NCBI GenBank assembly: GCA_033439295.1 | Contig: JAVTLE010000007.1 | Location: forward strand, 806,001-870,000 | From: Deuterostichococcus epilithicus | Lineage: Eukaryota > Chlorophyta > Trebouxiophyceae > Prasiolales > Stichococcaceae | Direction: 5' to 3' | DNA: 64,000 nucleotides | Shown here: in pieces, positions 18,991-30,783 of the stretch | Numbering within the stretch: position 1 is the first letter of the stretch | Layout: the number at the start of each line of letters is the position of its first letter | Notes under the pieces: model-generated | Database searches by the model: none | The model's input: only the letters and a program-made list of their open reading frames with translations | Told to the model about the DNA's origin: nothing | Made by a program: the position numbers and the translations under genes

Positions 18991-20457
18991 TCATTTGGCG
19001 GCCTCCAGCCGCTCTGCGACCTCCTGCTCCGAGATGAATTCTGGCTTGTGGCCCTGTGCAGAAGACCACGAGGTTGGTGGAGGCACAGCGCCCTCTGAGG
19101 AGGACGTTCTTTTCACGGCGTTCCGCCTGAGAGGATCGTTGCAACACTCCAGGGACCCTGCCCAGCCGTGCAGCCCCAGCCCCAGCCCCCGCCCTGCTCC
19201 AGACATCCAAGTTCCTGCACCATGCTGCTCCCAGAAGCCGGCCAAAAGCGCCTCTTTCGTCGCTGCAGCGACGTCCCCAAAGCTGCAAGCGCATCAAGTG
19301 CCTTCACCGCCTTTCTCGGCACCATTACCCACCTCCAGTGCTCCTCGGTCTCCAGAGCCTCTGCCCGACTTTCTCGTGGCACAAGCGCAGCAGTCCTAGC
19401 AACACGGCAATGCGGGACATTTTCAAACGCAGTTTCCTAGATAAACGGGCGCACCGCGGGCGCCTCCCAGGGCCGCCACTCGGCCATGCGGTCGATGAGC
19501 TCCAGCTCCTTCTTGGCCATCAGCGTCAGCTCCTCAAGCTGAAAAGACAGCGCCTCCTCCACCGCCTCATCGTCGGCACTGCCATTTAGCTGCGGCAGTG
19601 GCGAGGATCTTACGTTAATCACCATGTACTGTGCACGATGGTGTCTCAGAGTGGCGGCAGGCCCCTCCCCTCGTCTTCGGCGCCGCCGTCAGGTGTGGCG
19701 GCATGAACCCATACGAGAGCTTCATCACCAGCCGCATGCAGGATCGCGGCGGAGCCCATGAACTGCGTCGGGTGCTGGCAGGCTCACATGAAAGACTCCT
19801 GCCGGGTAGCCATGGCTGCTGAACGTTTAAAATCCCCCCGTGGTTCGAGCCTTTCCTGAGACTGACCTGCAGGTTTTATATGCGACAGCGTGGCAACCGC
19901 TTGCCAAAAGCCACTCCGAGTAATGACCTGCCGGTCGCAGCGAAGGCGCTGCTGCTCCAAGCCTCGACACAGCTGCGCCTCATATGTCTCACCTGCTCGA
20001 TCCAGTGCTCGAACGTCGACTCCACATTCAGCCTGTACTGCGCCTCAGCGGGGATTTTTTCCGTGACCGCTGCCAGCACCTGCTGCGAGGCCGCCAGCAG
20101 GTTCGCCCTCGCCTCCGGGTCCACCTCCACACCCACGATGCCAGTCGTCTCCTTCAGGCCTCTGTGAACAACCGCCGCTCGAACGTTTGAATCCACAATG
20201 TATCCACTGCCGCATCCGAGGCACCAACTGCCAGCGATTCAGGCTGGAGACAACGTCAGGCGGATCATCGATCAGATATCGAGAAGATCAGACTCTTCTT
20301 TCGACCAATGAGGCTCTTCGTTGCAGCAGCAGCAGCAACAGCAGCAGCAGCACCTGGTGTTGGTCTGGCCGAACAGCGCTGAGCATGCCCCAAGTTGTTG
20401 GGTTGCCTGCACGCGGAGGCCCCTCGCCGCGAATGATTTACTGAGCGCCTTCAGCAT
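18991..20457 (-). CDS. NDUFA5: NADH:ubiquinone oxidoreductase subunit NDUFA5 (B13)
   Basis: NDUFA5 is an accessory subunit of mitochondrial complex I. Exons on the minus strand: 20457-20354, 20161-19993, 19589-19455, 19053-18991, all in phase, giving about 156 aa. Exon 1 (MLKALSKSFAARGLRVQATQ) is basic and Ser/Ala-rich, a plausible mitochondrial presequence. Exon 2 begins GLKETTGIVGVEVDPEAR, the hallmark KETTGIVG segment, and includes YRLNVESTFEHW. Exon 3 contains LEELTLMAKKELELIDRM and EWRPWEAP, matching the family's ELxLI-KM-EWxPWGVP block. If the third intron is retained, the protein ends RPFI with a stop at 19437. The spliced end (GHKPEFISEQEVAERLEAAK) looks coding and is preferred. Longer than the animal protein, similar to plant versions. 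Confidence 0.85.
20322..20353. repeat. CAG/CTG repeat at an intron start (NDUFA5)
   Basis: A (CAG)n-like tract on the plus strand (CTG on the coding strand) starts right at the donor of NDUFA5 intron 1. The tract is intronic and does not add residues when spliced. Confidence 0.8.
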
Positions 20458-21030
20458 GCTGCCCTTGCGGCTATCCGATCGACTGTCGATGTATTGTACG
20501 CCCGACGAACAGGGTGTTCACGAGGATTTGTAGCCAAAAGTTGATGAGAGTGATGCGGCGTCGCGCGCCTCTCAGATCGAAGAATGAGATACTCGTAATG
20601 CTTCAAAACCGGTGAAGAAATGTGGATGCCGTTTGCTGCCGGACGGTTGGGTGCGCTCCTTCGTACAAAACCCTACTCGTGGCCAAATCCCGCCGTTGCC
20701 GCCGAGTTGCTTTGCAAATTAAGTTCAAACGACGGCTTGGCTTTCCCGACGGCCTGCCTCTTTAATGCCGTTAGGTCAGACCCATGAAATTCTTCGCAAA
20801 CTGGGCGTCCCAAGCAACCGCATGGCACAGCATTGTGCTCGCTGCCAGGCGCTGCTTGAGCTGCGCAGTGCGCAGCAACAATGTTGCAGCATGGTCTGTC
20901 ACCTGCACCAGCACAGGTCATTGACGACTCAACAAAGTGTCCTGGTGCACAAGACTGGTGAGTTGTGCTATGACACATAAGGTTTCTGATAGAACTCACT
21001 TCCATCGAGTTGCCGTAGAGCAGCACAGTC
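20458..21030. other. Intergenic region between two minus-strand genes
   Basis: About 570 bases between the SETD9-like 3' end and the NDUFA5 start. No exon-like frame is seen. It should hold the SETD9-like 3' UTR and the NDUFA5 promoter. No specific element was recognised. Confidence 0.45.
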
Positions 21031-23539
21031 TCACCGCTGCGTCGTGAAGCATGGCACAGCATGAAAGTCGCTGCAGACGTGCAAAGCTTCCGGGTCAGGC
21101 CCAGCGCCGCTGGTCCTCTGCATCATCGACGGGCGTGTACCAGTCCGGCCGTGCCATGCCGGGGCTAAGCCTGCAGCGCCAATGATGCTGTTGGGCTCAG
21201 GAGTTTGTACACCAAGCGATGTGTCGGAGACCAAGTGCTCAATGGTCACCTGCAGAGCATCCAGCATAGCCGCAAGAGGTGAGGCAGGCAGCACATCGAC
21301 GAGCAGACCGCGGCACCACGGGCAGCATCGAATAGCGAAACTTGCCTGTAGTTGAGCAGGATCTCCTCATTGCGCACATCCCGCAATGCCACCAGTGCCA
21401 GGCCCCTGCCCGGGCTGCTGGCGACGGCGCTGGGGCTTGGGCCTTCTTTGTCGGCGCTGGCGCCGCCGCAAGCGCCAAAATTGATATTCGGGAGGTACGC
21501 CCGCAGCTGCTCACCCACACCTGGAGGTCATCACAGCTCTGGTGCTCAGCCAGGTTCTCCCTGTTACCTCGGTGCAAGGACAGGAGCAAGTTTGAGAGAC
21601 TGTTTGCAGACCCTCGATCACTTGGCCTCACCTGAAGCGTCGAGGTCGAGGGGCGCGAGCATGACGTTCGGCTGCTCCTCAGCCGCCGGGTGGTTTGCGT
21701 AATGCGCCAGCGCATATGGGTTGCGCCCCTGTCCAAGGCAGCACCGCACGGTCTTTCACGGATAAAAGGTAGCTGGCAGGCGTTTGGAACCCCCTACAAT
21801 GTGCTCGAGATGCAGTGGTGCAGTACCAGCAAATATCGAGGGGGGGTCAGCACAGCTTCACGGGCTACTCTCTTTTGGCATGCCTCAGCACCAGGGTGGA
21901 GTTCAGGCGAGAGCGGCCTCCGCAAAGGAAGAAACGAAGCATTTCCGTCATATCCCACCTCCAAGTGCTGCAGGGCATGCTCAGCCGCGTTTCGGGTCAG
22001 CGCCGGCCACACGGAGCGCGGATCCTCCAGCCCGGGGCCCCACGCCTTGGCATCCAGAATGGCGCCGTCAAAGCGGGACACCAGGAACGAGTTGTCCCGG
22101 TCCACCCGCGGGTACCCTGGTATGTCCCTGCGCGTGCGCAACCATGATGGTCTCGGCCGCGGCCGCACGGCGCAGTCCAGAAGCTGGGTGCGAGCTGACA
22201 ACAGCTCGTCTCAGACCGCACAGCTGCAAAGGTCTGGGTCACTGCAGCCGTTCTGTGCGCATGCTCAATGTGCGGAAGTCCGCCTGCCTGTGGTGCCGGA
22301 TGTCGTACAGGACGCCAGGGTACAGCGCCAGCAGCGACCCCGCGGGTGCAGCGCCCTGCAGCCACAGCCCGCGGCCCGCCTGCCACACCAGCGACGTGGC
22401 CAGCCCGACGCTGTAGCCAGTCGCCTCCTACATGCAGCGGCCCTCCCACGAGTGGCCTTCCTCAGCGGGCCAACAGGCGTTGGGTGGCTGTTCACTCCAG
22501 CCACCGTGCAGGTTCGGATGTCCTGCAGCTAGCCACTCCTGCTGAGGTACATGTCAAACCCTGCAGACACGGAGTCAATGAATGGGAGCATTCAGATGTC
22601 AAGCTCGCCTGGACTGCTGCTGCTATCTGGTCCATGGTGACAGACCGCTGCTGGCTGGCCGCTCCCGCCTGCTGTGGGCTCGGGGCTGCCGCAGACTCGG
22701 CGCCAGTCGCCATCGCCAGGCCGCCAACGCGCCTATGCGGCGCTGCTGCCGGCTGCGCCTTTTCGCCCTGCCACAATGGAGACACGACAATTAGGGANGG
22801 GGGTGGGGGGTGTCCCACAGCAGATCGTGTGAGTTCTGAGGTGCTCACTTGAAACCATTCTTCTAGTTCCTGCTGGACGGCCAGCCGCACCTGTAGGGGC
22901 CGTGCCGCGGCGGGGCACAGGCTGTCCTGCTGGTGCAGGAACCTGTGCATGGCGCCGGCCAGCGCGGCAAACTGGCTGTTCAGGTGTGCGGCCACCTCCT
23001 TGCTCGTGCCCTGCACACATCCTGGGACGCGGTGACAGTCTGAGGAAGGAATTCGCTGGGTGAACCCAGCCATGATGCGGGCACGCCACTGCGCTCTCTG
23101 GTATAATAACGGGGTCGTGGTGGCAGCATCTGACTCTTTGTATCAGCAGAGTGAGACATGTATAATCTTCTGAGACCTCACCTCATAGCCCATCCGCTGT
23201 GCTGCAGCATCCAGATCGTCCGCAAGGGCATTGGTCACCGTCTCGCCTGCGGTCAGGGCGTCTGCCACAATGAGATCACTGCCTTCCTAAGCATTCTGCC
23301 TGCCTGTAGAAACCTCGCTTCTTATGGCAAGGCTGCTGCACGACAGCATTGCTATTGATTTTGCAACTCTTTGCGCAAAGCATGACGCCAGCACCTGAGG
23401 CCCGCCGGGCATGCAGGCTGGTGAGCAGGTACAGGCGGTGCGAGTCAATCTCCGCCTGCAGGCGCCGCTTGTCAAGTCGCTCCCGTATGGCACGCGCCGT
23501 GAGCTTGTCGATGATGTTGCGCAGAAATGCCTGCGCCAT
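21031..23539 (-). CDS. SETD9: SETD9-like SET-domain protein
   Basis: SETD9 proteins carry a SET fold; a lysine methyltransferase activity is presumed but not well established. Recognised minus-strand exons: 23539-23395 (MAQAFLRNIIDKLTARAIRE), 23246-23182, 23010-22849, one from 22767, one from 22429 (TGYSVGLATSLVWQAGRGLW then LLALYPGVLYDI), one near 22160-21990 (FLVSRFDGAILDAKAWG), one from 21728 (NPYALAHYANHPAAEEQPNV), then GEQLRAYLPNINFGACGG with LALVALRDVRNEEILLNYR. These match the SETD9 order: YPG-Y motif, FRCLDG-ID, NPLA-YVNN-ANV, LKQYLPNI, VALRDI-GEELF-NY. The ANHP segment and the NEEILLNY segment are the SET cofactor and catalytic motifs. The last exon (about 21242-21031) is weak. One N run lies at about 22797. 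It is divergent from the RAMA gene, with starts about 385 bases apart. Confidence 0.8.
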
Positions 23540-23922
23540 AGCTGCTGCCGCAGCTGTGCCGCTGAGCACAAGGATCCAGCAGTGGAAGGCTTTGCAGTGG
23601 CGCTGCACCGGATCATCCACTCAGCCAGCAATCGAGATGATTCAGACGCTTCAATAGATGGCGGCTTGTTCAGAAGTTGAGGAAATCAATCCAGCCCCGA
23701 ATGCGATCGCTCTTGACCAACGAGAAGTGGACCGGCTTGCCCTGGATCGAGGTTTGCCAGACTGATGCAGAAAGCTGATCGTCTGAGGCCGTGGAAGCGC
23801 TTCTGTTTGTGAGTGCTGTCGTTATGCCGTCTGTGCAACATGCATGTCCTTATTGTTCACACGGTTCCATAAAGCATGCATGCCTGTGCGCATTCGACCT
23901 CATGTCAAAATGCTTTTGCGCC
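23540..23922. promoter_or_regulatory. Likely bidirectional promoter (SETD9-like / RAMA gene)
   Basis: About 380 bases separate two divergently oriented first coding exons, so both promoters must lie here or overlap the 5' exons. No individual element is identified. An in-frame upstream ATG for the SETD9-like gene (23620) could shift this boundary. Confidence 0.4.
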
Positions 23923-26900
23923 ATGAAATCAGGCGTGGTCACGCTGGCCTCGCTGGTCGAAGCCGGCACGATAAAGCCAGGGGCTGGCGTCCTATCAGTG
24001 TCCGTGGGCAGTGCAGCTGACGCCAGGACATTTACAGCAGGCATTGCCCCTACCTCATGCTGCGTCATCCTCTGCAATCGACGGTCCTGCATGCCACAAC
24101 TGCTGGATTGATGCACCTCAGCTGTCCAAGTGATCAAGCGCAATCTCGCGCTAACCGCTCGCAAGCTATCGGCACAGATCAGGATTGCACACATGATGCC
24201 TTACTGCCGATGCAACCCGTGGCAAAAAGTTATCTTTCCTATTTGATGCCGGTCGAGCAAGGTCTACGAACGCACTCCCCGGGCCAGATGATCTGACCTG
24301 ATTCATTTCGGCCTGCAGATCTGCTGGACAATGGGGACATCATCTACGACAACAAGCTGTACAAAAGCCCCTCATCCTGGAGCCTCTACGTGAAGCGGCT
24401 CGTCAACCCACAGAGGCTGGTGAGCTGCGGGCGCACTCGGAACCGCAAGCGCGCATTTGCACCTGTTTCATATTGAGTCTGCTCTCCAGGACCACACACC
24501 CTCACACATGACAGGAAGGCGCAAGACGAATATCGCCTTGAACATATTCTGCGCGTGCCTCTCAGTGCTCCGCCTGCATCAGGTCATCCTCGGCCTGCCA
24601 TGCAGCGTCCTCTGGCCGCATGCGCATCCGCAGACACAGCCCTAGCTGCATGCATGCAGGCCGACGACGGGTGGACCAGCGTCAAGTACTGCGGCGAGCT
24701 GCTGAAAACCTACCGCCCCAAGAAGCAGCCCGCAAGCGACCAGCCAGAGGCGGACGCTGCCGCTCCGGCGCCGCGCCGCAAGAAGGCGCGCCGTGCGCCG
24801 GTGCGGTACACCGAGTCAGACGAGGACGAGGCCCCCATTCCCGACGAGGTGAGTCCGCAATTCTGTTTCAACTGCAAGGGCCGACATTCAGCAGAGTGCC
24901 ACGCCAATGCTGCATGGGGACAGGCAACTAGTTCAGCTTCCGCATCTGTGCATTGCGAGTGAATCAATGCTCATGGCCATATTCATGGGCTTTTTGCTGT
25001 GGGCAGTGGGTGATTTGCATTGCTATGGGCAGTGGATGATTTGCACCAGCACTCGTTCAAGACTGGAAGAGTGCATCGAATGTGGACTGCACCTTCAAGA
25101 CAATGCATGCGTGGCAGATGATCGCCCACTCAGAGGCAGCCGAAAGGCGGCAACACCTATCCTGGCCGGCAGCTGTAGACATGCTGCGTGTCTGAAACAA
25201 CGCACAGGACGAGCCGGAGCAGTTCGACGGCTTCGAGGAAGACTCGCTGCCGGAGGAGGAGGCGGCAGGGGCCGAAGACGACGATCCAGAGCCGCAGGAG
25301 TTTGGCGACGACGACGAGCCAGACGAGGCCGGTGCCACGGACGAGCCCACGGACAATGCCGCAGACGACGAGGCGGACGGTCAATTTGGCGATGGCGAGC
25401 CAGCAGACGATGAGCCAGCAGACGATGGGCCAGCAGAGGACGATGAGCCGGCGGAGCATGAGCCGGCGGACGATGAGCCGGCAGGCGTCGACCGGGATGT
25501 TCCCAGCTGGCCTGCCCACCAGGTGGGCACATTCGCTTCTCATGAGGGATAGATGCTTGTGACAGACCAAAAGGACGAGTCTCGAGTTGTGTGGTTGAAG
25601 TCTGTTCAACACTCGCGGATTGGCGAATGTAAGCTCGGCCTGGAGCTTGAGCAGATGGGCTGCTTGGAGTATGCCCTGCACACCATTGAGGCAATGCTGC
25701 CTCGACACCAGTGAAGCGCACTCACACGTTATGCGCATGTCGGACCTTCACGCAATTGTGCAGTCTGCAGGCGGGGCGGGCACGGCTGAGCGGCCGGGCC
25801 GCGCATTCGCCCAGCAGCAAGCCGGCGTCGCGAAACGCCTCCCCCGCGGCCGCAAAAGCTCCTGACCCACTGCCGGCGCCGCCGCCGGTAGAAGCGGCAG
25901 CCGCCTCGCCGGCGCCGCAGCATCCGCCTCATGCAGCGGAGGAGGACGAGGCAGCGAACGAGGCAATGGCGTCGCCCGGCGGCAGCCAGTTCTGGGGGCC
26001 GCCGGCGCTGCACAAGGGCAGCCTGGGCGGCGGCAGCATGGAGTGGATCATGTGCGACACGTGCAACAAGTGGCGGCAGGCGGCGACAGGCACCGTCGCA
26101 CGCGGGCCCTGGGACTGTACCATGAACAAGGACACCCGGTGCGCCCGGCTGCGGTGGGACAGGATGCCGGACTCACCTGTCTCCCCAGGGGTGGCAGTGT
26201 CTCGCATCCGTGCTTGCAGCTGGAGGTCAGAGGAATGCTTCGAGGCTCGACTTCGAGGCTAGGCAACAGGTCATGCAGCACAGGTCTGCCAAAGCCCTTA
26301 TGCTTCCATTCCGCACAGGTACAACACGTGCGGCACGCCGCAGGAGATGACGGACGAGGAGATAGATGCACGGCTGGAGGCAGACAGCATTGCCGTGCAG
26401 GCGTCCGGGTACGCTGCGCACAGCGTCCGCCGCCCGCTGTCCGAGGTGCGGCGCCGCCCGGCCGCGGCCGCCGCGTGAGGCCCGCTGCTCCGCGAGGTTG
26501 TAGGGGTTTCTAGGGCTGTGACTTCGGGGCGCATACACGCCGCACTCGCGTTGGTCTCGGGCTCGCTGCAACCGCACCCCGCCGCATGCGCTGCCAGCAT
26601 CTGCCAGTTGAACTGGGCCGATGCGCCTGGGCTGGCCCGCATGCCTGTTTCGCTTGTCCATCCCTATGCAATGCTCCCGTCATCAAATCCGGAGATTGTG
26701 CGCAGGTGACGGACAAGGAGTTTGAGACCGACCTGGTGCAGTTCCTGGAAGGCACTGGCGAGGAGCGCCTCGCCAAGAATGTGCGCGGCAAGCACGTCGG
26801 CTGGTGAGCCCTTGCTTCCTATGGTTTAACCCGACCAGTGAAGACCTAGCGTGGATCCACTGGCCAACGAAGCACGACTTGATCACAAAGCATCACTTGG

Positions 26901-29900
26901 GCACAGACAAGCATGCCTGGGTAGTCCATGCCAACTTGCTCCGAGCCTGCACATAGATACTCCTGATGGACATGCACGCTTGGACTGGTGCCCCTGGCCA
27001 CGCCTGCGGCACTGCCGTGCAGCAACAACACGCCGATCGACATGCTGGGGCTGTACCGATCGGTGGTGGCGCACGGCGGCCTGGGCGCCAACGAGGCCTA
27101 CGACGGCGCAGGCCGCTACGCCGGCAGCATCAACTGGGTGCCGCCCCTCGTTCAAGCTCACCCCAGACCACCAAACACGCAATGTGTCTCAGCTTGGGCA
27201 TTGGCTGAGGTCGTGAAGTGCAGCGCTGCTGCCTGAACAAGCATTTCCTTCAGCTTGAGCCGTCAGGTTTTTCAAGGAATGCAAACTCCTCACATGTCCC
27301 CCGAAACAGCCGCATGCATCGCCGACCGCCGCTTGCACATGCGCAGGCGGGCGACATCTTCCCGGCGATGCACAACTACAAGCGCGGGCACCGCGCGACA
27401 TCCATAGGCACGCAGCTCCTCAGCAATTATCGCAAGTACCTGGCAGGGTACGAGCGCGCCTGGGCAGCCGTTGACCTGCCTGCCAACCCGCTGCCGCCGG
27501 TGCGTTGCCATTGGGGAGTCCATGTTATCCAGCTCTGAAATTGACGCTGCGTCCGCAATGGCCCTCTAGTCACAGCTGGGGTCCGCCTAGAGCGCGTGAG
27601 GGCGTGCATGATGCCAGTGCCATCCAGAGTGTGCGCACCACCACATTGGGGAGCCCTGACCCTGCAGCGCAAAGCTCCGCCTTTCTCCAGCCCCTGCAAT
27701 CTGTCTCATACCTCGCTGACTGCACCTTCTCAGCGCAAGTGGCGGACAAGCAGACTCACGCAATTCTGCATGATGGCCAAGTGCGTGAGCAACGACACGC
27801 ACAGGGTAGCGGGCCGCCGCCGCGCGGCGGCCGNNCNNNNNACGGCGGCGGGGCCGAGGGCTCGGCCGAGCCGGAGGGCGAGGCAGCAGCTGCGCTGCGG
27901 GCCGGCAGCCGGCAGGCGCGCAAGGCGCGGGCGCGTTTTCAGGAGACGGGCACCATCGGCAGCGACGAGGTGCGCGAAGTGCATTTGAAAGGGAGAACTC
28001 ACCCTGGCGCTGCAAGCCCGGATTTATTTGTCGTTCGATACAGGTGTCAGGAACAGCAGTGGGAGCGACGGAGCAGCGCAGCAGCTTGGTACGACGACTA
28101 CCTGACAGGCGCTGCCAAGGACAGACTTGAAAAGTGATGGTCGCAACTGCTGGTCTTGTCACGACAGGACTGGGTGCCGGCGGCGGCGCCGAGGGCGAAG
28201 CGACAGCGGCGCCGGCGCGGCAGCCCCAAGGCGGACGCCGATGAGGCCGGCGGCGGCAGCGCGGCAGCCAGTGACGCAGACATGCCGACGCCTGCGGCGC
28301 CAAAGGCGGCGGCAGCAGCTCAGGCGGCGCCGTCGGCGGCAGTGGCGGCGGGTGCCCCGGCGCCGGCGCCGGCGGTGCCAGGGGCAGTGCCGGCAGAAGC
28401 CCAGCCAGCCATCAGCGAGGCACAGATGGCGATGACGGCCGCGCAGCTGGCCGCGATCGAGTCTGCGGAGGACCGACCGGCGCCAGGCTCGATGCTGCTG
28501 ACGCGCGACCCGGCAGATCCTGCCAAGTGCGCCTTGCAGCGTACATGCGCAGTGCAACTGAGGTCTGCTGCCTCGGTTCGTACACGGCAGCAAGGCACAG
28601 TCTTGGGTTGCACATCAGGACTGCACAGTGCCGGGTCAGCGAAGCGTGATTGGCACCGAGCCAGGCGGCAGCCAGGGCTTATGGCCAATCACGTTCTGCT
28701 TCGTGGGCAAACTCATAGATCCGGATGACATGCGCGCCTCTGCAGGTTGTGGCCGGTGGTGGTGGCGGCTGCGGCGTCGCTGCCTGTTCGTGTGGTGGGC
28801 GGCGGCGCGCAGAGCCACGCCTGCCCGCCGGTGCTGCGGCCGCTGGCTCAGGCGGCGGCGAGCGGCGCCGTGGCGGACGCGCTGCCCGTGGCGCTGCTCG
28901 GCAGCTGTGCCATGGGGTGCGCAATTTTTGCAAGTTGAAAACATGCCATTGCAGGTTCTGAGATGCTGGACTGGGTACCATGGCAACACCTGCTCGTGTA
29001 TCGACGACCATACGCATGCGCAACAGGAAGCCAGGCAGCTGTCGCCGGGATGCGTCTGCACGGGCGGCTGCAGCAACCGACGAGCGCTTGCGGCATTGAT
29101 CTCACCGTCTTGAACCTTGCAGGTGGGTGGCGCGGGAGTCGTGCCTGCAGTTTTCGGAGGCGGACGCAAAGCCGGCTCCGGGGGAGGTGCCCAGCGCCGA
29201 CGGCGTGCCGCCGCCCGACGGCGGACTGCACGCGCGCGCGCTCAAGCTGGCCGTGCAGCTGCGGCGCAGCGGCCCCGGCTGGCAGGTAAGCATTACCCTG
29301 TTCGATGCGGGCATGTGAGCAATCGAAGGTCGACGCGAATCATGACTCAGCAGCCGCATCGTGCGTGTGCGCCGTCAGGTCGCCTGTGCAGCTGCATTCA
29401 ACACGCACGCTTCGGCCTGGGGCCACAGTCCGGCACCCGCCACGACAACTGTTGTGCTTCGCCCTTTTTATATCTCTTCAGGATGCGTCAGCGATGCTGA
29501 CGTCCTCATCGCTGATGCCCTTCCCTCGTGATGTGGTACTGCAGGCGGCGGCGCAGCAGGCGGTGCACGCAGCGGGCACGCGGCAGGTGGCGGCGCGGCT
29601 GGCGGCGCTGGAGGGCGCGCTGCCGCTGGGCGCACAGCGCGACGCCTCCTGGGCGCCNTGGGCCGCCTGGCGCTCCGCCCTGGCCGCCGCCGAGTCGCCG
29701 TCGCAGCTGGCGCCGCTGGTGCGCGCCCTTCCTCTGCGAACCCAGCATCACGACAGGCGAAGCGCTGCTGGCTTTGCCTCGGAGCGCACGCCGCCCACAT
29801 GGCTTCTGCTCCTTACTCCTGGCCACCCTTGCCGCGCACTGTGCGGTGCAGTCCCAGCATCGGCGCTCGTTCGTTAACCATCGCCCAGACCCCACGCACC

Positions 29901-30783
29901 ATGTTGCTCATGCTGTGATTGCCGACTTAGAAAGCCAAAAAGCCTAGCGCTCGGTGTGTGTCCTGTCGTCGGCGCAGGTGCTGGCGATGGCGGAGGGCGT
30001 ACATCCAGGCGCCCTGGTGCCAGGCGCCGGCGGCCTGGCGCAGCAGCTGCGGCAGCACATACAGCCGGAGCCTGGCAGGTGCGCCGCAGCGCTGCCGCAA
30101 AGCAGGGCACCGATGCCATCAGAACCTGCTGTGGTTGTGCTGCCGTGAAGCTGGGCATCGGTGCCGTCAGGACCCGCTGTGTGTCCTTCCAGTGGATGCG
30201 ATGGCTGCCTGAAACTGGTCCACAAAGACAAACGGCATGCAGCAAGTCGTTTTGCCATGACCGCTCCATCCGCAGGTTCAACCTGTCTGATATACTTGGA
30301 CTCTTTCGCACCATCTGACATACCACCTGAGCGATGCCTGGTCCTGGCCCCCTTTGCAGGGAGCCGCCGGTTTTCCGGCTCGACCAGGCGGCCCGCGCCA
30401 TCTGGGAGGCCGTCAGCTGGCGCGCATTTCATGCGGCGGCCGCCGGCTCCCCCACGGCAGCGGCTGCGGCGGCGGCAGCAGCGGCTTCAGCGGCAGTTCC
30501 AGTGGCAGGTCCGTCACTGGTCGCACAGGCCCAGTCGCCGGACGCTTGGCCTGCGCCCATGGACGCAGACCAGCGGCAGCAGGACGCGGCAGCGGCGGCC
30601 GCGCCTCCGAGACGCCAGCGGCGCTCGCCGCCACGGCACCAGTCGCCACTGCCGCACGAGGCGGCGGAGTTTGGCCGCGGTCGGCGGCACAAAAGCGACG
30701 TGGCACACGTCAATCTGGCGGTGCAGGGTGACAAGGTGCTCATCGAGCTGAGAGAACGGCCGGCGCAGATAGAGGTCGGGTAG
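23923..30783 (+). CDS. Chromatin protein with RAMA, CW zinc-finger and ARID domains
   Basis: First nine exons, in phase: 23923-24010, 24319-24419, 24660-24848, 25208-25522, 25771-26138, 26319-26445, 26706-26803, 27023-27137, 27347-27499; further exons continue to the stop at 30783. Residues 3-85 are RAMA-like (VTLASLVEAGTIKPG, LLDNGDIIYDNKLYKSPSSW, ADDGWTSVKYCGE). Residues ~127-225 are strongly acidic, with Glu/Pro/Ala/Asp-rich repeats. A CW zinc finger follows (W323-IMC-DTC-NKWRQ, DC347-TMN, YNTC358; Cys 326/329/347/358), a fold that in other proteins reads methylated histone H3K4. ARID (from ~397) shows FETDLVQFLEG, NNTPIDMLGLYRSVVAHGGL, GTQLLSNYRKYLAGYE, a DNA-binding helix bundle. Later exons are Ala-rich with RES-like basic blocks and the segment REPPVFRLDQAARAIWEAVSW. 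Nuclear role inferred. The start Met is the likeliest but unproven. Confidence 0.75.
25395..25490 (+). repeat. Acidic coding tandem repeat
   Basis: Repeats related to GATGAGCCAGCAGAC encode a run of Pro-Ala-(Asp/Glu)-Asp-Glu units in the acidic linker between the RAMA and CW domains. Copies differ by several substitutions. Confidence 0.75.
30107..30190. repeat. Degenerate ~48-bp tandem duplication
   Basis: Bases 30107-30143 and 30155-30190 are related (GATGCCATCAGAACCTGCTGTG versus GGTGCCGTCAGGACCCGCTGTG, shown in part). They lie in the intron after the exon that ends near 30088 of the RAMA-CW-ARID gene. Confidence 0.5.

Noticed and set aside
25395-25490. CRISPR-like repeat array
   Set aside because: Short degenerate repeats in frame with an acidic protein linker; no spacers of regular length and no cas genes.
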